Shown in pieces: positions 14,935-23,657 of a DNA stretch of 64,000 nucleotides. Position 1 is the stretch's first letter. The number at the start of each line of letters is the position of its first letter. The translations under genes were made by a program, and so were the position numbers. The stretch is from Curvibacter lanceolatus ATCC 14669 (lineage in GTDB: Bacteria > Pseudomonadota > Gammaproteobacteria > Burkholderiales > Burkholderiaceae_C), in the NCBI RefSeq assembly GCF_000381265.1, contig NZ_KB906253.1, positions 186,001 through 250,000 of the forward strand. Direction: 5' to 3'. The notes below the pieces were generated by a model that was given only the letters and a program-made list of their open reading frames with translations, was not told the DNA's origin and made no database searches.

Positions 14935-15706
14935 TCGTCATCAAGCGACCGTCGCGCTTCATGGCCACCAGGATCTGGTCGACCCGGGCCTGCAAGGCAG
15001 CTTCGTCCGGGGCCATGGCCCAGGCGTAGGGGGTGATGTGGTAGGTCTCAGGGGGCGAGATCAGGCGGGCCCAGTCGTTGAAATCGAGCATGCGGCGGCT
15101 GAACGGAAAGTCGGTCATGAAGACATCGGCCCGGCCCGATTGCACCTCTTGCTCGCGCGCGGCCGGGGTGTCCACCACGCGCAACTCGGCCGCCTTGAGG
15201 CGCTCTTTCATCACGCTTTCATGCAGGGTGCCTTTGGCCACGGCCACCACCGCGCCCGGGCGGTCGATGTCGTCCCAGCGTTGAATGCGGCGGTTGCTTT
15301 TGGTGGTGATGGCGTAGATGTCGCTGGCCAGGTGGGGCTGGGTGAAGCGCAGCTTGTTCTGGCGCTGGGGCGTGATGCCGATGGCAAACATGGCGATGTC
15401 ACAGCGGTCGTTGTGCAAGTCGTCGATCAGCGTCGCGAATGAACTGTCGACAAACTGGGCCTTGGCGCCCAGGGCCGTTGCCACATCGTTGGCATTGTCG
15501 ATGTCGATGCCCGTCAGTTGCTGGGTCTTGGGGTTGCGAAACGAGATGCCGTAATAGTCGGGCCAGATGCACACGCGCAGGGTGCGGCTGCTGGCAATGC
15601 GTTGCAGCCGATCGGGCGGGGCGGCACAGGCCGGTTGGACGAACGAAGGTACGGCGCCAACCCAGGTAAGGACCCAGACCAAGCAGGCCATGTTGCGAAA
15701 TTTCAT
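14894..15706 (-). CDS. family-3 periplasmic binding protein, likely sensory partner
   Basis: 270 residues from ATG at 15706, preceded by an AGGG Shine-Dalgarno. The signal peptide runs MKFRNMACLVWVLTWVGAV to about PACA. The binding fold follows the amino-acid type: LRVCIWPDYYGISFRNPKT, LTGIDIDNANDVA, then DIAMFAIGITPQRQNKLRFT and VAVAKGTLHE. No ABC permease or ATPase gene adjoins it. Instead its 3' end runs into a GGDEF/EAL sensor gene, so a signalling role resembling the NspS-MbaA pair of Vibrio is more likely than transport. Ligand unknown; the fold suggests an amino acid or small amine. Confidence 0.88.
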   Translation of the reverse strand: MKFRNMACLVWVLTWVGAVPSFVQPACAAPPDRLQRIASSRTLRVCIWPDYYGISFRNPKTQQLTGIDIDNANDVATALGAKAQFVDSSFATLIDDLHNDRCDIAMFAIGITPQRQNKLRFTQPHLASDIYAITTKSNRRIQRWDDIDRPGAVVAVAKGTLHESVMKERLKAAELRVVDTPAAREQEVQSGRADVFMTDFPFSRRMLDFNDWARLISPPETYHITPYAWAMAPDEAALQARVDQILVAMKRDGRLMTNASRYGLGPIVAR

Positions 15707-15902
15707 GAGAGACCCTGGCAAAGAAAATACGCCAGATTTCCCTGCGGGTTCAGCTTGGTCGGGTGCGCAGCATGCCACCCCGATGCCGACCCATCCAGCA
15801 ACCCTGAGCTTAGCCACAGGCCCTGCAGGCCGCATTGACTCGCATCAAGATAGCCGCTGAACCCGCCCCCCGCGCGGGCTGTGGATCGTCATGCTCGGGT
15901 GT

Positions 15903-18900
15903 TCATGGGGCGTCCTCGTGGCCTTCATGGGCTGTCATGACGGGCTCCTTGCTGTCGGCTGGGGCGTTGCGCTTGAACAGCGTCTGCACCCAGACAAAGA
16001 AGATCGGTGCAAACACCACGCCCAGCAAGGTGGCGCTGAGCATGCCTCCGACCACCCCGGTACCGAGCGAGCGCTGGCTGGCGGCGCCCGCGCCGTGGGC
16101 CAATGCCAGCGGCAACACGCCCAGAATGAAGGCCAGCGACGTCATGACAATGGGCCGAAAGCGCAGCCGGGCGGCCAGCCTGGCGGCGTCCACCAGCGTG
16201 TGCCCTTGCTCGTGCAAGGCCTTGGCAAACTCGACGATCAGGATGGCGTTCTTGGCGGCCAGTCCGATGATGGTGATCAGGCCCACCTTGAAGTAGACAT
16301 CGTTGGCCAGGCCCAAAGCGGACACCGCCAACACCGATCCCAAGGCACCCAGCGGCACGATCAGCATCACCGAGGCAGGCAAGGCCCAGCTCTCATACAA
16401 GGCGACCAGCAGCAGGAAGACCACCACGATGGCCAGCGCAAACAGAAATGGCGCTTGCTGCCCCGCAAAGCGCTCTTGGTAGGACAGCCCTGTCCACTCA
16501 TAGCCGATGCCCTTGGGCAGGGTCGACAGGATGCGCTCGATGGCGGCCATGGCCTCGCCGGTGCTGTGCCCTGGGGCGGCGTCGCCCATGATGCGGTAGG
16601 CCGGGTAGCCGTTGTAGCGCGAGATCTGCACGGGCCCGGATTCCCACTCTGCCTTCACAAAGGCACTCAGCGGCACCTGTGCGCCGGCACGGCCGGGCAC
16701 ATGCAAGGCCAGGAGGCTCTCGGGGGTCATGCGCTCCTGGGCGTCGGCTTGCACCACCACGCGCTGCAGGCGTCCGGCGTTGGCAAAGTCATTCACCAGC
16801 GCCGAGCCGAACGCGGTGGACAGCGTGGTGGCAATGCTCTCGAAGCCAACGCCCAGGGCCTCCGCCTTGGCGCGGTCCACGTCCAGGCGCAGCTGGGGCG
16901 CGTCCTGCAGGCCTTCCATCATGGCGTAGGCCAGCACCGGGGAGGCACTGGCTTGCTGCAGCAGCGCGTCGCGGGCCTGGGTCAGTGCGGCACGACCCAG
17001 TCCGCCCCGATCTTGCAGGCGCAAGGCAAATCCGCCGGCATTGCCCAGCCCGTCGATCGGTGGCGGCATCACCGCCATGGCGGTGCCGTCCGGCAGCTGT
17101 CCAAAGCGTTGATTGAAGGCCGTCACCTCGCTCTCGACGGTCTGGCCTTTGCTGCGCTGCGACCAGTCCTTGAGGCTGGGGAAGCCCAAGGCCGCGTTTT
17201 GTCCCATGCCCGAGAAGCTGAAGCCCAGGATGCTGAAGGCCGAGTCCATGCCTTCGCGCGACATCAGGTACTGATCGACCTGCTTCACCAGGGCCTCGGT
17301 CCGGGGGTAGGTGGCCCCGGGGGGCAGTTGCACATCGACCATCCAGTAGCCTTGGTCTTCGGCTGGCACAAACGACTCCGGCACCCGCACATACAGCCAG
17401 CCCAGCAGACCGAGGGCCAGCAGGTACACGCCCATGGCGCGACCGGTTCGGCGCAGCAAACGGCTGTTGAGCTTTTCGAAGCGACCTGTCAGGCCGGCGA
17501 AGGCACGGTTGAACCCGCCAAAGAAGCCACGCTGATCGGTGTGACCTGCTGGTGCTGGCGGTTTGATCAAGGTGGCGCACAAAGCCGGCGTGAGTGTGAG
17601 GGCCAGAAATCCCGAGAACAGGATCGACACGGCCAGGGACAGGGAGAACTGGCGATAGATCACCCCCACCGACCCGGACATGAACGCCAGAGGCAGGAAC
17701 ACCGCCACCAGCACCAGGGTGATGCCGACAATGGCGCCGCTCACCTGGGTCATGGCCTTGCGGGTGGCGTCCTGGGGCGACAGGCCTTCTTCGGCCATCA
17801 GTCGCTCGACGTTCTCCACCACCACGATGGCGTCGTCCACCAGGATGCCGATGGCCAGCACCAGACCGAACATGGTCATCATGTTGACCGAAAAGCCCAG
17901 GCCCCACATCACGGCAAAAGTACCCATCAGGCAGACGGGCACCACGATGGTGGGGATCAAGGTATAGCGCACGTTCTGCAAGAACAGGAACATCACCAGA
18001 AACACCAGGACCACTGCTTCCAGCAAGGTCTGGATGACCTTCTGGATGGCCACTTTGACAAACAAGGAGGTGTCGTAGGCGATCGAGTACTCCATGTCTG
18101 TTGGCATGTTGGCCGCCAGCTCCTGCAGGCGGGCCTTGACGGCATCGGCCGTCTGGATGGCATTGGCCCCAGGGGCCAGCTGGACGGCCACGGCCACCGC
18201 CTTCTTGCCGTTTTGCCGGCTCTCGGAGCTGTAGTCCTGGCGCCCGATCTCCAGCCTGGCGACATCCGACAGCCTGACCGCGGAGCCGTCCCGGTTGGCC
18301 CGCAGCACAATGCGGCCGAACTCCTCGGGCGATTCCAGCATGCCCTTGACGGCCAGCGTGGCGCTCAGTTCCTGCTCCACCGTGCCGGGCCGGCTGCCGA
18401 AGCTGCCGGCCGGCACCTGCACGTTCTGAGCCGCAATGGCGTTGTTCACATCGGCGACTGAGAGGCCATAGCCCAGCAGCTTCTGTGGCGACACCCAGAC
18501 CCGCATGGCCGCTTCGGACCCGAACAACTGCAGCTTGCCCACGCCTGGAATGCGTCGAATCTCGTTGTTCAGGGTGCGTGCCGCGTAGTCTGCCAGCGCG
18601 ACCACGTCTTGGCCTTCGTCATCGCCCTTGAAGTTGAGGGCGTAGATGAGCAGGAAGCTGGCGTTGGCCTGCTCGACTTGCAGGCCCTGGCGCGTCACGG
18701 CCGTGGGCAGGCGGGCCTCGGCCTTTTTCAGGCGGTTCTGCACGTCCACCTGGGCCAGCGCCGGATCCGTGCCGGGCTTGAAGGTGGCGGTGATTTCCGC
18801 CGAGCTGTTGGAGCTGGACGAGTCGAAGTACAACAGCCCACGCGCTCCGTTGATTTCCTCTTCCAGGATGCTGGTGACTGAGCTGACCACGGTGCTGGCC

Positions 18901-19058
18901 GAGGCACCAGGGTAGGTGGCCGTCACGGTGATCTGGGGCGGTGCCACCACCGGGAACTGCGAGACCGGTAGCGAAGGGATCGCCAGCAGGCCCGCCAGGG
19001 TGATGAAAATGGCGACGACCCAGGCCAGGTTGGGGCGGCCAATGAAAAATGCAGACAT
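15903..19058 (-). CDS. RND multidrug efflux transporter (AcrB/MexB, HAE1 family)
   Basis: 1051 residues, standard for HAE1 pumps, with twelve predicted membrane spans in two halves. It opens MSAFFIGRPNLAWVVAIFIT as in AcrB relatives. The TM4 proton-relay segment reads AIGILVDDAIVVVENVERLM with the paired Asp residues. SFVPAEDQGYW and the C-terminal GLAAKNAILIVEFAKA are also typical. It exports hydrophobic drugs or metabolites from the inner membrane and periplasm through an outer-membrane channel. No channel gene is nearby, so it probably uses a TolC-like protein encoded elsewhere. It lies 36 bases downstream of its adaptor gene in one operon. Confidence 0.95.
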   Translation of the reverse strand: MSAFFIGRPNLAWVVAIFITLAGLLAIPSLPVSQFPVVAPPQITVTATYPGASASTVVSSVTSILEEEINGARGLLYFDSSSSNSSAEITATFKPGTDPALAQVDVQNRLKKAEARLPTAVTRQGLQVEQANASFLLIYALNFKGDDEGQDVVALADYAARTLNNEIRRIPGVGKLQLFGSEAAMRVWVSPQKLLGYGLSVADVNNAIAAQNVQVPAGSFGSRPGTVEQELSATLAVKGMLESPEEFGRIVLRANRDGSAVRLSDVARLEIGRQDYSSESRQNGKKAVAVAVQLAPGANAIQTADAVKARLQELAANMPTDMEYSIAYDTSLFVKVAIQKVIQTLLEAVVLVFLVMFLFLQNVRYTLIPTIVVPVCLMGTFAVMWGLGFSVNMMTMFGLVLAIGILVDDAIVVVENVERLMAEEGLSPQDATRKAMTQVSGAIVGITLVLVAVFLPLAFMSGSVGVIYRQFSLSLAVSILFSGFLALTLTPALCATLIKPPAPAGHTDQRGFFGGFNRAFAGLTGRFEKLNSRLLRRTGRAMGVYLLALGLLGWLYVRVPESFVPAEDQGYWMVDVQLPPGATYPRTEALVKQVDQYLMSREGMDSAFSILGFSFSGMGQNAALGFPSLKDWSQRSKGQTVESEVTAFNQRFGQLPDGTAMAVMPPPIDGLGNAGGFALRLQDRGGLGRAALTQARDALLQQASASPVLAYAMMEGLQDAPQLRLDVDRAKAEALGVGFESIATTLSTAFGSALVNDFANAGRLQRVVVQADAQERMTPESLLALHVPGRAGAQVPLSAFVKAEWESGPVQISRYNGYPAYRIMGDAAPGHSTGEAMAAIERILSTLPKGIGYEWTGLSYQERFAGQQAPFLFALAIVVVFLLLVALYESWALPASVMLIVPLGALGSVLAVSALGLANDVYFKVGLITIIGLAAKNAILIVEFAKALHEQGHTLVDAARLAARLRFRPIVMTSLAFILGVLPLALAHGAGAASQRSLGTGVVGGMLSATLLGVVFAPIFFVWVQTLFKRNAPADSKEPVMTAHEGHEDAP

Positions 19059-19094
19059 CTCAGGGGTTCTCAGGTTCGGACAAGGGTCGGTGGC

Positions 19095-20267
19095 TCAACG
19101 CTGGGCGGCTGGCCCTGCTGTGGGAGCCGAAGAGGGTTTGACGCTGACCAGGTCGCCTGGGCGGACTTGCTGCCCCCCCACGATCACCCGCTCGCCGGAG
19201 CGCAACCCCTGGGCGATGTGCCAGTTCGCGCCATACATGGCGCCTGTCTGCACGGCGCGGGCCTCCACCTTGTCATCGGCCCCGACCACCTGGACCTGGG
19301 AGGGCCCCTCGGCAACAGGCTTGACAGCGCGCTGCGGCAGCAAGACAGCCTGGGTGTCCTGGCGCTGGGTCATCAGCACCCGCACATACATGCCCGGCAT
19401 CAGCAGGCCCTCCGCATTGTTGAATTCACCGCGCAAGGAGACCTGGCTGGTGCTGGGGTCGACGGTGATGTCCGAGAACAGCAGGCGGCCCTCATGAACC
19501 CGGTTTGAGCCTTCCAGCCTGATCTGCAGCTTTGGCAACAGCGTGTGGCCTTTGGGCAGGCTGGCTTGGGCTTCGCGCAGTCGCACCACTTCGGCTGCGG
19601 GCTGCACAAAGTCGACATAGATCGGGCTCCATTGCTGGATGTTGGCCAGCGCGGTGGCTTCGCCCTGCCCTACCAGGGCGCCTTGTGTGACCAGGGCCCG
19701 ACCGATCCGCCCCGCGATCGGGGCCTTGACCTCGCAGTGCGCCAGATTGATCTGGGCCGACTCGACATCCGCCTTGGCGGCCAGGCGATTGGCCGCCTGG
19801 GTCTTGACGGCGGTTGCAGCGGCATCGAATTCCTGTTGGCTGATGGCATTGGCCTTGACCAGGGGCTGGTATCTGCGCAGCACGGCCTCGGCCTCGGCCA
19901 GGGCGGCTTCGACCTTGGCCAGCTCGGCTTCCGCCCGGTTCAGGGCGACACGGAACGGTGCGGGGTCGATGCTGAACAGCAACTGGCCGGGTCTGACATC
20001 AGACCCCTCCTGGAAATGACGCGCCAGCACAATCCCCGCCACCCGGGCGCGCACCTCGGCCACCCGGGTCGAGACCAGGCGCCCGGGCAAGTCCTGCACC
20101 AGAGGCAGGGTCTGCAGCTCGACTTTCACGACCTCGACAGTGGGCCGCTGGGGCTCGGCCTGCGTGACCGACCCGCCAGGTTGGCAGGCGACCAGCAGCG
20201 TGCTGATGGCGGTTGCGAAAACCGAGGCAGCGGTTCGTTCTGAATAGCGGAGCATGGACTTGTTCAT
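19095..20267 (-). CDS. RND periplasmic adaptor lipoprotein (AcrA/MexA type)
   Basis: 390 residues from ATG at 20267; an ATG 12 bases further in is possible. The signal peptide ends in a lipobox, LVAC, so it is inner-membrane anchored by lipid. It follows the membrane fusion plan. The first lipoyl half is GRLVSTRVAEVRARVAGIV, a coiled-coil hairpin of repeated Ala/Glu heptads sits at about 100-175, and the second lipoyl half holds VKAPIAGRIGRALVTQGALV. Beta-barrel and membrane-proximal domains with LLMPGMYVRV and LLPQRAV complete it. It bridges the pump at 15903 to an outer-membrane channel. It is divergent from a TetR gene, with operator repeats in the shared promoter region. Confidence 0.95.
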   Translation of the reverse strand: MNKSMLRYSERTAASVFATAISTLLVACQPGGSVTQAEPQRPTVEVVKVELQTLPLVQDLPGRLVSTRVAEVRARVAGIVLARHFQEGSDVRPGQLLFSIDPAPFRVALNRAEAELAKVEAALAEAEAVLRRYQPLVKANAISQQEFDAAATAVKTQAANRLAAKADVESAQINLAHCEVKAPIAGRIGRALVTQGALVGQGEATALANIQQWSPIYVDFVQPAAEVVRLREAQASLPKGHTLLPKLQIRLEGSNRVHEGRLLFSDITVDPSTSQVSLRGEFNNAEGLLMPGMYVRVLMTQRQDTQAVLLPQRAVKPVAEGPSQVQVVGADDKVEARAVQTGAMYGANWHIAQGLRSGERVIVGGQQVRPGDLVSVKPSSAPTAGPAAQR

Positions 20268-20306
20268 CAGAGAGGGGGCTCTGGATGCCGGATGAGAAGA
20301 AGATGT

Positions 20307-20337
20307 AAAAAGATTCAAATGAATCAAAAAAGATTCA
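20307..20337. promoter_or_regulatory. TetR operator: three GATTCA half-sites
   Basis: Half-sites GATTCA (20312-20317), TGAATC (20320-20325) and GATTCA (20332-20337) give two overlapping inverted repeats. AAAAAGATTCA also recurs directly with a 20-base period (20307, 20327). It lies between the divergent efflux operon and the TetR gene. Confidence 0.65.
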
Positions 20338-20456
20338 TTCTAGGCGAGTCAGACTCTTTTGCCGCACAGGTCGCCGAAATTAGAATGGGCGCATAACAAG
20401 TGCATCTCCCCTCGCGCCCAGGCTTTGGAGCGCAGGCACGAAAGCATTCCCTACTG

Positions 20457-21029
20457 ATGACCAGCACCCCTTTGAATGCCGAAGACGAGCGTGTTCTCGC
20501 CGCTCTTGCCCTTGCCTTGGTCGACAAGCCACGAGCGACCTTGCAGGAGCTTGCACAAGCCATTGGCATCAGCAAGGCAACGCTCTACCGATTCAGCAGA
20601 ACCCGCGAAGAACTGGTCGATCGGCTGATGGCCCACGGTGCCCATCTGATGAATCGGTCCTTGGAGGAGGCAGAGCTCGACAAGGCGCCCACGGTGGATG
20701 CCTTGCGACGCTTCATCGAGGGCCAATTGCGTCACAGCGAGCTGGCGGCCTTCATGATTTACTACTGGAAACCAGACACCTTGCAGGACGCCCGAGCTGC
20801 AGCGACCTGGACGGATTACTTCTCGGTGCTCGACGAGTTCTTCGTGCGGGGCCAGCGTGAGGGCATTTTTCGCATCGAGATCGGCGCCGCCGTGCTCAGT
20901 GAAAGCCTGATCTCCTTGCTCTCCGGCCTGATGGATGCCGAGCGGCGAGGGCGCATTGCGCGGGCCAGCCTGCCGGGCATGATCGAGACCTTGTTTCTGG
21001 CCGGCGCCCAGAGTCCCGCAGGCCGTTGA
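20457..21029 (+). CDS. TetR/AcrR family repressor of the efflux operon
   Basis: 190 residues from ATG at 20457; the frame is open earlier, but this start fits TetR length. The HTH near residues 25-45 reads TLQELAQAIGISKATLYRFS followed by RTREELVDRL, classic for the family. The C-terminal ligand domain is helical, with a TetR_C-like YFSVLDEFFVRGQREGIF segment. It is divergent from the RND operon and next to the three-half-site operator, so it almost certainly represses the pump and itself. Inducers are presumably pump substrates; this is inference. Confidence 0.92.
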   Translation: MTSTPLNAEDERVLAALALALVDKPRATLQELAQAIGISKATLYRFSRTREELVDRLMAHGAHLMNRSLEEAELDKAPTVDALRRFIEGQLRHSELAAFMIYYWKPDTLQDARAAATWTDYFSVLDEFFVRGQREGIFRIEIGAAVLSESLISLLSGLMDAERRGRIARASLPGMIETLFLAGAQSPAGR

Positions 21030-21036
21030 GCCCCGT

Positions 21037-21075
21037 GGCGGGCGAGCACGGTGGTGCGTGCCGGGCCTGTTTTTT
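21037..21075 (+). terminator. probable Rho-independent terminator after tetR-type gene
   Basis: Core stem GCACG (21046-21050) and CGTGC (21057-21061) with flanking GC pairing, followed by six T at 21070-21075. Confidence 0.55.
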
Positions 21076-21214
21076 CGCGTGATGACCCCTTCGATAGCCT
21101 CGTGCAGGGGGCCCCAACCTGGATCAGGTGCCGCGCCGCTCTGGATCTGCTTGAGTTTTCATTCGGAAGCTCTGATCGGGCCCCTCGGCAGCACGGGCCT
21201 CAGGCCTGGGGCCA

Positions 21215-21661
21215 TCAGCCCGGCGGTTTGGCGATGAAGGCCTGCTTGCCATGGGGGTCAAAGCCGGCGGATTCATAGAACCGGAGCGTGGCCGGGTCTT
21301 TGCGCCCCGTGAGCAGCATGACCTTGTAGCAGCCCATGGACCAGGCCTGGTCCAGCGCGTGCCTGAGCACGGCTTTTCCGTACCCGTGCTGGCGGTGCTC
21401 GGCGTGGGTCACCACGTTCTCGATCACCCCATAGGGCCTGCATCCCCGCGTGAGGTTTGGAATCACCGTGAGGTTGCAGCTGGCCACCAACTGCCCGCCC
21501 ACATAGGCGCCGAAGTACGGGTAACGCGGGTTGGCCAGCAGTTCCTGCCACACGGCCTGCACCTTCGCTGGTTCGGGCAGTGGGTCGTCGGTGCTGTGAA
21601 GGTGGGCGTACAAAGCCAGCAGCTCATTCAATTCGGATGGGGTGATCGACCGGATTTCCAT
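21215..21661 (-). CDS. GNAT family N-acetyltransferase
   Basis: 148 residues from ATG at 21661, which begins the typical GNAT opening MEIRSITPSELNELLALYAH. The acetyl-CoA loop region appears as VVTHAEHRQHGYGKAVLRHA (R/Q-x-x-G-x-G/A pattern). It is followed by the motif-B-like ATLRFYESAGF near the C-terminus. It transfers acetyl groups from acetyl-CoA to an unknown amine. An in-frame ATG 117 bases upstream was rejected because that extension has no domain sequence. It is divergent from the FAH-led operon. Confidence 0.9.
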   Translation of the reverse strand: MEIRSITPSELNELLALYAHLHSTDDPLPEPAKVQAVWQELLANPRYPYFGAYVGGQLVASCNLTVIPNLTRGCRPYGVIENVVTHAEHRQHGYGKAVLRHALDQAWSMGCYKVMLLTGRKDPATLRFYESAGFDPHGKQAFIAKPPG

Positions 21662-21798
21662 GACGGAGGGACTCCCTGGATGTGATCCCCAAGGATACGC
21701 ATGGGCGCACGCACTGTTGAACACCAGCGTGGAAGGGGTACGCCGGGCTGTGGCATGGGCGACAAGCGCCCATCTCATCGCCGATCGTTTTTGAGCAT

Positions 21799-21816
21799 AA
21801 TGACAGCGTTGTCATT
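21799..21816. promoter_or_regulatory. candidate FCD-GntR operator before the FAH operon
   Basis: Perfect inverted repeat AATGACA (21799-21805) and TGTCATT (21810-21816) with a 4-base centre. A second copy with one good arm is at 21886-21904, and a related copy lies before garD at 32145-32161. The GntR-type gene at 28590 sits between these arms. Confidence 0.6.
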
Positions 21817-21832
21817 TTTCAATTCAATCGAG

Positions 21833-21844
21833 AACACCGGTGTT
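21833..21844. promoter_or_regulatory. 12-bp perfect palindrome, AACACCGGTGTT
   Basis: Symmetric without a spacer and located between two GntR-like sites in the promoter of the FAH operon. It could bind a different dimeric regulator. No second copy was noticed in the window. Confidence 0.35.
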
Positions 21845-21885
21845 TTTTCCAATTTATGCAGTGTTGGGTCCAAGAACGCCTCTGA

Positions 21886-21904
21886 AATGACAACGACACT
21901 CATT
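21886..21904. promoter_or_regulatory. second, imperfect FCD-GntR-like site
   Basis: Left arm AATGACAACG is intact and the right arm ends in TCATT but is diverged in the middle. It lies 38 bases before the FAH start, where a repressor would block transcription. Confidence 0.4.
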
Positions 21905-21942
21905 GCCAAGCCGTCGCCATGAACGGCCCTATTGGAGACGAC

Positions 21943-22635
21943 ATGACTTCCCTGGTGTTTGCCCCCCCGGCACCGCCCAGCCTGCCCGTGCTGGGGCGCG
22001 AGGCGCGGTTTCCGCTGCGCCGGGTGTACTGCATCGGCCGCAACTACCCCTGGCCGGGCGATGGCGGGGCGGTGCCTGAGGAGCCGTTCTATTTCATGAA
22101 GCCCGCTGATGCGGTGTGTCTGGCCGAGGGCAGCCTTCCGTACCCACCCCTCACGGCCGACTTCTGCCATGAGATCGAGTGGGTGGTGGCCATCGGGCGC
22201 CATGGCTTTGAGATTGCCCCCGACGAGGCCTTGAGCCATGTGTGGGGCTACGGCGTGGGCCTGGACCTGACGCGGCGCGATCTGCAGCAGGCCGCGAAGG
22301 CGGTCGGCCGGCCCTGGGAGGGCAGCAAGGCCTTTGATGCCTGCGCCACCTGCACCCCCTTGCGGCCCGTGTCGGAAGTGGGGCACCTGCGCCAGGGCGC
22401 GATCTGGCTGCGTGTGAACGGCGTGATGCGCCAGCAGGCCGATCTGGTCGATCTGCTGCACCCGGTGGACCGCTTGATCAGCGCCTTGTCCCGGTCGGTG
22501 CCCTTGCATCCGGGTGATCTGATCTACACCGGCACGCCGGCCGGCGTGGGGCCCTTGCTGCCGGGCGACCGGGTGAGCGGAGGCATCGACGGGGTGGGGC
22601 GGTTCGAGCTTCTGGTGGCCTCGCCCAAGGCCTGA
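21943..22635 (+). CDS. fumarylacetoacetate hydrolase family protein (fumarylpyruvate hydrolase-like)
   Basis: 230 residues. ATG 21943 was preferred over ATG 21919 because GGAG sits five bases before it. It has FAH features: VYCIGRNYPWPGDGG, then FYFMKPADAV, a block typical of the fumarylpyruvate/acylpyruvate hydrolase branch. The metal-binding CHEIEWVVAIGR, GYGVGLDLTRRDLQ and GDLIYTGTPAGVGPL are also present. It cleaves C-C bonds in beta-diketo acids or decarboxylates related oxo acids. It is the first gene of the plus-strand arm of the sugar-acid locus, followed 15 bases later by an AraC gene. A 2-keto-sugar-acid hydrolase or dehydratase role is possible in this setting. Confidence 0.9.
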   Translation: MTSLVFAPPAPPSLPVLGREARFPLRRVYCIGRNYPWPGDGGAVPEEPFYFMKPADAVCLAEGSLPYPPLTADFCHEIEWVVAIGRHGFEIAPDEALSHVWGYGVGLDLTRRDLQQAAKAVGRPWEGSKAFDACATCTPLRPVSEVGHLRQGAIWLRVNGVMRQQADLVDLLHPVDRLISALSRSVPLHPGDLIYTGTPAGVGPLLPGDRVSGGIDGVGRFELLVASPKA

Positions 22636-22650
22636 AAGATCCGCTGAGCC

Positions 22651-23583
22651 ATGCCCCGCCGCACCCGATCTGATTCCGCACCACCGGTGCCCACTTTTGG
22701 TATGGCCCAGCGCAGTGCGCAGCTGGATTTCGACATCCGCGACAAGGCTGATGGCCCCACAGCGGCGGGCCCGCACCGGCATGAGTACTTTCAGATCCAG
22801 ATCAACCTGGGGCCTGAGACCTGCCACCACCTGGGGGCCGTGGTGCGGCGCTTGCCCGCCAGGGCACTGGCCTTTGTGTTGCCGCACCGCTTGCACTGGA
22901 TTCCCCAGCCGGCTCAGGGGCATTTTGTGCTGGTCAATTTCAGCCAGGAGTTTTTGCTGCCGCACCTGAGCTGCGACCCGCTGGACCTGGAGGACATCGC
23001 GCTGGCCGATGCGCTGGAACTGGCGCCATTCCGATTTCAGGAGCATCTGGATTTTGTGCTGAGCGATGAGGCCGGCTTTGCCGCCCTGATGCAGCTGGTG
23101 GCGCAGATGCGCACCCTCGCCGGCCAGCGTGAGTTCGGGGGGGCGTTGCAGCTGCGCGGCTGCCTGCTGCAATTGATCGGCCTGGTGTGCAACCGTTACC
23201 AGCAGCCTCTGCAGCACTTGGGCAGCAGCCAGGTGCAGCGCCTGGGCCGGCGCGATGCGCTGGGCCGGGTGCAGAAATACATCCGCGCCCATCTGAGCGA
23301 GCCCGGGCTCAACCTGAAGAGCGCTGCAGCGGCCGCGTTTTTGTCGCCCAACTACCTCACCCACCTGCTGCGCAAGGAAACCGGCCTGAGCTTCACCGAC
23401 CTGGTGCTGGAGCGGCGCATGCGCCTGGCTTGCACCCAGTTGCTGCAGGGTGACAAGGCCATCAGCCACATCGCCTGGGCCTGCGGCTTTGCCGATGAGG
23501 CCTATTTTTCGCGCTGCTTTCGCAAGGCGCAGGGCGTGTCGCCCTCGCAGTTCCGTAAATCACGCACGGCCAAGCCGCCTTGA
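22651..23583 (+). CDS. AraC family transcriptional regulator with cupin-like N-terminus
   Basis: 310 residues. The N-terminal half has cupin-type text ([25 protein letters not shown]) that would hold the effector. The C-terminal half carries the paired HTHs: [20 protein letters not shown] with [19 protein letters not shown], then [20 protein letters not shown] with [14 protein letters not shown]. It sits inside the operon between the FAH and SDR genes, 15 bases after the former, so it probably activates this operon in response to a pathway intermediate. There are thus two regulators (AraC and GntR) for one locus. Confidence 0.93.
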   Translation: MPRRTRSDSAPPVPTFGMAQRSAQLDFDIRDKADGPTAAGPHRHEYFQIQINLGPETCHHLGAVVRRLPARALAFVLPHRLHWIPQPAQGHFVLVNFSQEFLLPHLSCDPLDLEDIALADALELAPFRFQEHLDFVLSDEAGFAALMQLVAQMRTLAGQREFGGALQLRGCLLQLIGLVCNRYQQPLQHLGSSQVQRLGRRDALGRVQKYIRAHLSEPGLNLKSAAAAAFLSPNYLTHLLRKETGLSFTDLVLERRMRLACTQLLQGDKAISHIAWACGFADEAYFSRCFRKAQGVSPSQFRKSRTAKPP

Positions 23584-23657
23584 CGGCGACCCGCCCCCCC
23601 ATCCGCATCGCCAAACTCGTCCCCAGTTTCCCCACCTTTTACCGCACAAGGATTTTC

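Noticed and set aside
15891..18461. Long plus-strand open frame of 856 codons opposite the RND pump
   Set aside because: It lies entirely antisense to the well-matched efflux pump gene. Its translation is rich in His, Gln and Gly with no domain, as expected from high-GC third-codon bias.
21775..23469. Minus-strand open frame of 564 codons opposite FAH and AraC genes
   Set aside because: It spans two recognisable plus-strand genes, has no domain pattern and shows the Gln/His/Gly-rich look of a shadow frame.
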